Assembly: GCF_008919445.1 (NCBI RefSeq)
Contig: NZ_VSLG01000015.1
Coordinates: forward strand, 1 to 64,000
Length of the DNA: 64,000 bases
Direction: 5' to 3'
From: Serinicoccus kebangsaanensis
GTDB lineage: Bacteria; Actinomycetota; Actinomycetes; Actinomycetales; Dermatophilaceae
The stretch's first letter is position 1. Every line of letters begins with the position of its first letter. Below, in pieces: positions 63,068 to 64,000 of the stretch. Position numbers and translations under genes: made by a program. The notes under the pieces were generated by a model. That model was not told the DNA's origin. It did not search any database and was given only the letters and a program-made list of their open reading frames with translations.

Positions 63068-63092
63068 AGCCTACGCACGCGCCGGGTAGCCT
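63068..63092. promoter_or_regulatory. Divergent promoters for the LLM oxidoreductase and ATL genes
   Basis: TAGGCT (minus strand, 63073 to 63068) precedes the LLM gene by 6 nt and TAGCCT (63087-63092) precedes the ATL GTG by 7 nt. The boxes are 13 bp apart and nearly symmetrical. This leaves room for only one polymerase. Confidence 0.6.
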
Positions 63093-63099
63093 GCGCGAG

Positions 63100-63447
63100 G
63101 TGGACGAGGTGCTGGTGGAGCGGGTGCTGCGAGCCGTGGAGCAGGTCCCGGCCGGGCACGTCGTCTGCTACGGCGACCTGGCGGCGCTGGTGGGCATCGG
63201 ACCGCGCCAGGTCGGCTCGATCATGCGGCACTGGGGCGGCAACGTCACGTGGTGGCGGGTGACCAACCGGGACGGGGACCTCCCGGCCGAGCTGCTCGCG
63301 CGGGCCAGGCCGCACTGGCGGCGGGAGGGGATCGCGCTCAAGGCGTCCGGCTCGGGCTGCCGCTTCGCCGACCACCGGGCCGACCTCGAGCGGCTCGGCG
63401 GCGACTACGCCCGTGCGGCGGCCGACCTGGACGATGCGGCAGGATGA
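63100..63447 (+). CDS. Alkyltransferase-like protein (MGMT fold, no acceptor Cys)
   Basis: This 115-aa protein matches the DNA-binding domain of O6-alkylguanine-DNA alkyltransferases (VPAGHVVCYGDLAALVGI, PRQVGSIMRH). The PCHR active site is replaced by TWWRV, so the acceptor Cys is gone, as in ATL proteins that bind O6-alkylguanine and hand it to nucleotide excision repair. ATL proteins often have PWHR; the second W here instead of H is unusual. GTG 63100 lies 7 nt after TAGCCT. Confidence 0.85.
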   Translation: MDEVLVERVLRAVEQVPAGHVVCYGDLAALVGIGPRQVGSIMRHWGGNVTWWRVTNRDGDLPAELLARARPHWRREGIALKASGSGCRFADHRADLERLGGDYARAAADLDDAAG

Positions 63448-63451
63448 ACCC

Positions 63452-64000
63452 ATGAACCGCCAGCAGGAGTACGTCCTCCGCACCATCGAGGAGAGGGACA
63501 TCCGCTTCGTCCGGCTCTGGTTCACCGACCTGATGGGCACGCTGAAGTCGGTGGCGGTGGCGCCGGCGGAGCTGGAGCAGGCCTTCACCGAGGGCATCGG
63601 GATCGACGGCAGCGTGATCGAGGGCTTCACCCGGGTCTACGAGGCGGACATGATCGTGCAGCCCGACGCCGACACCTTCCAGGTGCTGCCGTGGCGCGAC
63701 CGGACCGCCCGGATGTTCTGCGACATCAACATGCCCGACGGCACCCCTGCGGCGACCGACTCGCGCAACATCCTGCGCCGCACCCTGGACCGCGCCGGCC
63801 AGGAGGGCTTCACCTTCTACACCCACCCCGAGATCGAGTTCTACCTCTTCAAGGAGCCCTACGACCCGGCCGTGGGGCCGGCGCCGGTGGACCAGGCCGG
63901 CTACTTCGACCACGTCGCCCGCGGCGACGGGCACGACTTCCGGCGGGCGGCCATCGAGATGCTCGAGCAGATGGGCATCTCGGTGGAGTTCAGCCACCAC
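63452..64000 (+). CDS. Glutamine synthetase-like protein, GlnA2 group (partial)
   Basis: The first 183 residues are present; the right edge cuts the gene. MNRQQEYVLRTIEERDIRFVR, GSVIEGFTRVYEADM and HPEIEFYLFKEP (first metal Glu) match class I glutamine synthetase-like enzymes of the actinobacterial GlnA2 type. In Streptomyces, GlnA2/GlnA3 have been reported to ligate glutamate to polyamines rather than ammonia, so the substrate is open here. The ATG is 4 nt after the ATL stop with AGGATG just upstream. Confidence 0.85.
   Translation, partial: MNRQQEYVLRTIEERDIRFVRLWFTDLMGTLKSVAVAPAELEQAFTEGIGIDGSVIEGFTRVYEADMIVQPDADTFQVLPWRDRTARMFCDINMPDGTPAATDSRNILRRTLDRAGQEGFTFYTHPEIEFYLFKEPYDPAVGPAPVDQAGYFDHVARGDGHDFRRAAIEMLEQMGISVEFSHH

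Noticed and set aside
63452-64000. Truncated glutamine synthetase pseudogene
   Set aside because: The gene is only cut by the window edge; the visible part is intact.

Overview
The window is 64 kb of chromosome from a high-GC actinobacterium (low 70s % GC by eye). GTG starts and 4-nt gene overlaps are frequent, and many genes seem to be transcribed without a leader. Gene content (fasR-fabD-fabH-acpP-fabF, gluABCD, aceE next to DUF3052, DUF3145, DUF2277, polyphosphate glucokinase, guaB1, an F420-type oxidoreductase, a GlnA2-like gene) fits order Micrococcales. A relative of Intrasporangiaceae or Ornithinimicrobiaceae is a reasonable guess that the sequence alone cannot prove. No phage, plasmid, transposase, CRISPR array or rRNA operon is present. 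This is mostly core genome.

Layout. 1-4.4 kb: PEP-dependent dihydroxyacetone kinase operon dhaK-dhaL-dhaM, with DhaM fused to HPr and full-length enzyme I. 4.4-8.1 kb: AlkB-like dioxygenase, recO, uppS and a GNAT-methyltransferase fusion. 8.3-11.4 kb: zinc uptake operon znuA-znuC-znuB-zur behind a clear Zur box. 11.4-20.4 kb: glyS, a lipoprotein, divergent argO/argP, dusB, PfpI, sulfurtransferase, class III aminotransferase, DUF2277 and an HExxH protein. 20.4-31.4 kb: dgt, nitronate monooxygenase, kinase-like gene, glgC, an ECF sigma factor with a membrane META/AMIN partner, an MFS pump, dnaG and a hypothetical gene. 31.4-35.2 kb: tRNA-Asn, gluABCD and a tRNA with CAU anticodon. 35.2-43.6 kb: CBS protein, DUF3145, glycosyltransferase, fatty acid synthesis operon with FasR-like regulator, and a GDPD. 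43.6-54.9 kb: aceE, DUF3052, AhpE-like peroxiredoxin, tRNA-Val, NIF3, zinc-ribbon protein, RNase H/phosphatase, methyltransferase, yaaA, RNB exonuclease, HAD phosphatase and a DoxX-like protein. 54.9-64 kb: RNase P RNA (minus strand), ferritin-like/VIT1 fusion, tandem hairpin array, MBL protein, guaB1, an AbiEi/DUF559 gene flanked by 48-nt direct repeats, ppgK, map, a small protein, an F420-type oxidoreductase, an alkyltransferase-like protein and the start of a glnA2-like gene.

How genes work together. The dha operon carries all PTS parts needed to phosphorylate dihydroxyacetone from PEP. The znu-zur unit is a self-contained, autoregulated zinc import module. The fab operon with FasR is the type II fatty acid synthase cluster. 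gluABCD is a complete glutamate ABC importer.

The most unusual signals are not classical genes. (1) The hexamer GCATAC/GTATGC is strongly over-represented on both strands. (2) About 20 genes have TANNNT 6-8 nt before the start codon, the leaderless layout, and three divergent pairs have their -10 boxes only 12-24 bp apart. (3) Long intergenic palindromes occur, two sharing one core. (4) An array of five 22-nt units, each able to fold into a small hairpin, sits between convergent genes. (5) A roughly 0.2-0.3 kb patch of foreign-looking composition lies inside dnaG. (6) A nuclease-like gene lies between direct repeats. (7) A CDS begins one base after a tRNA ends.
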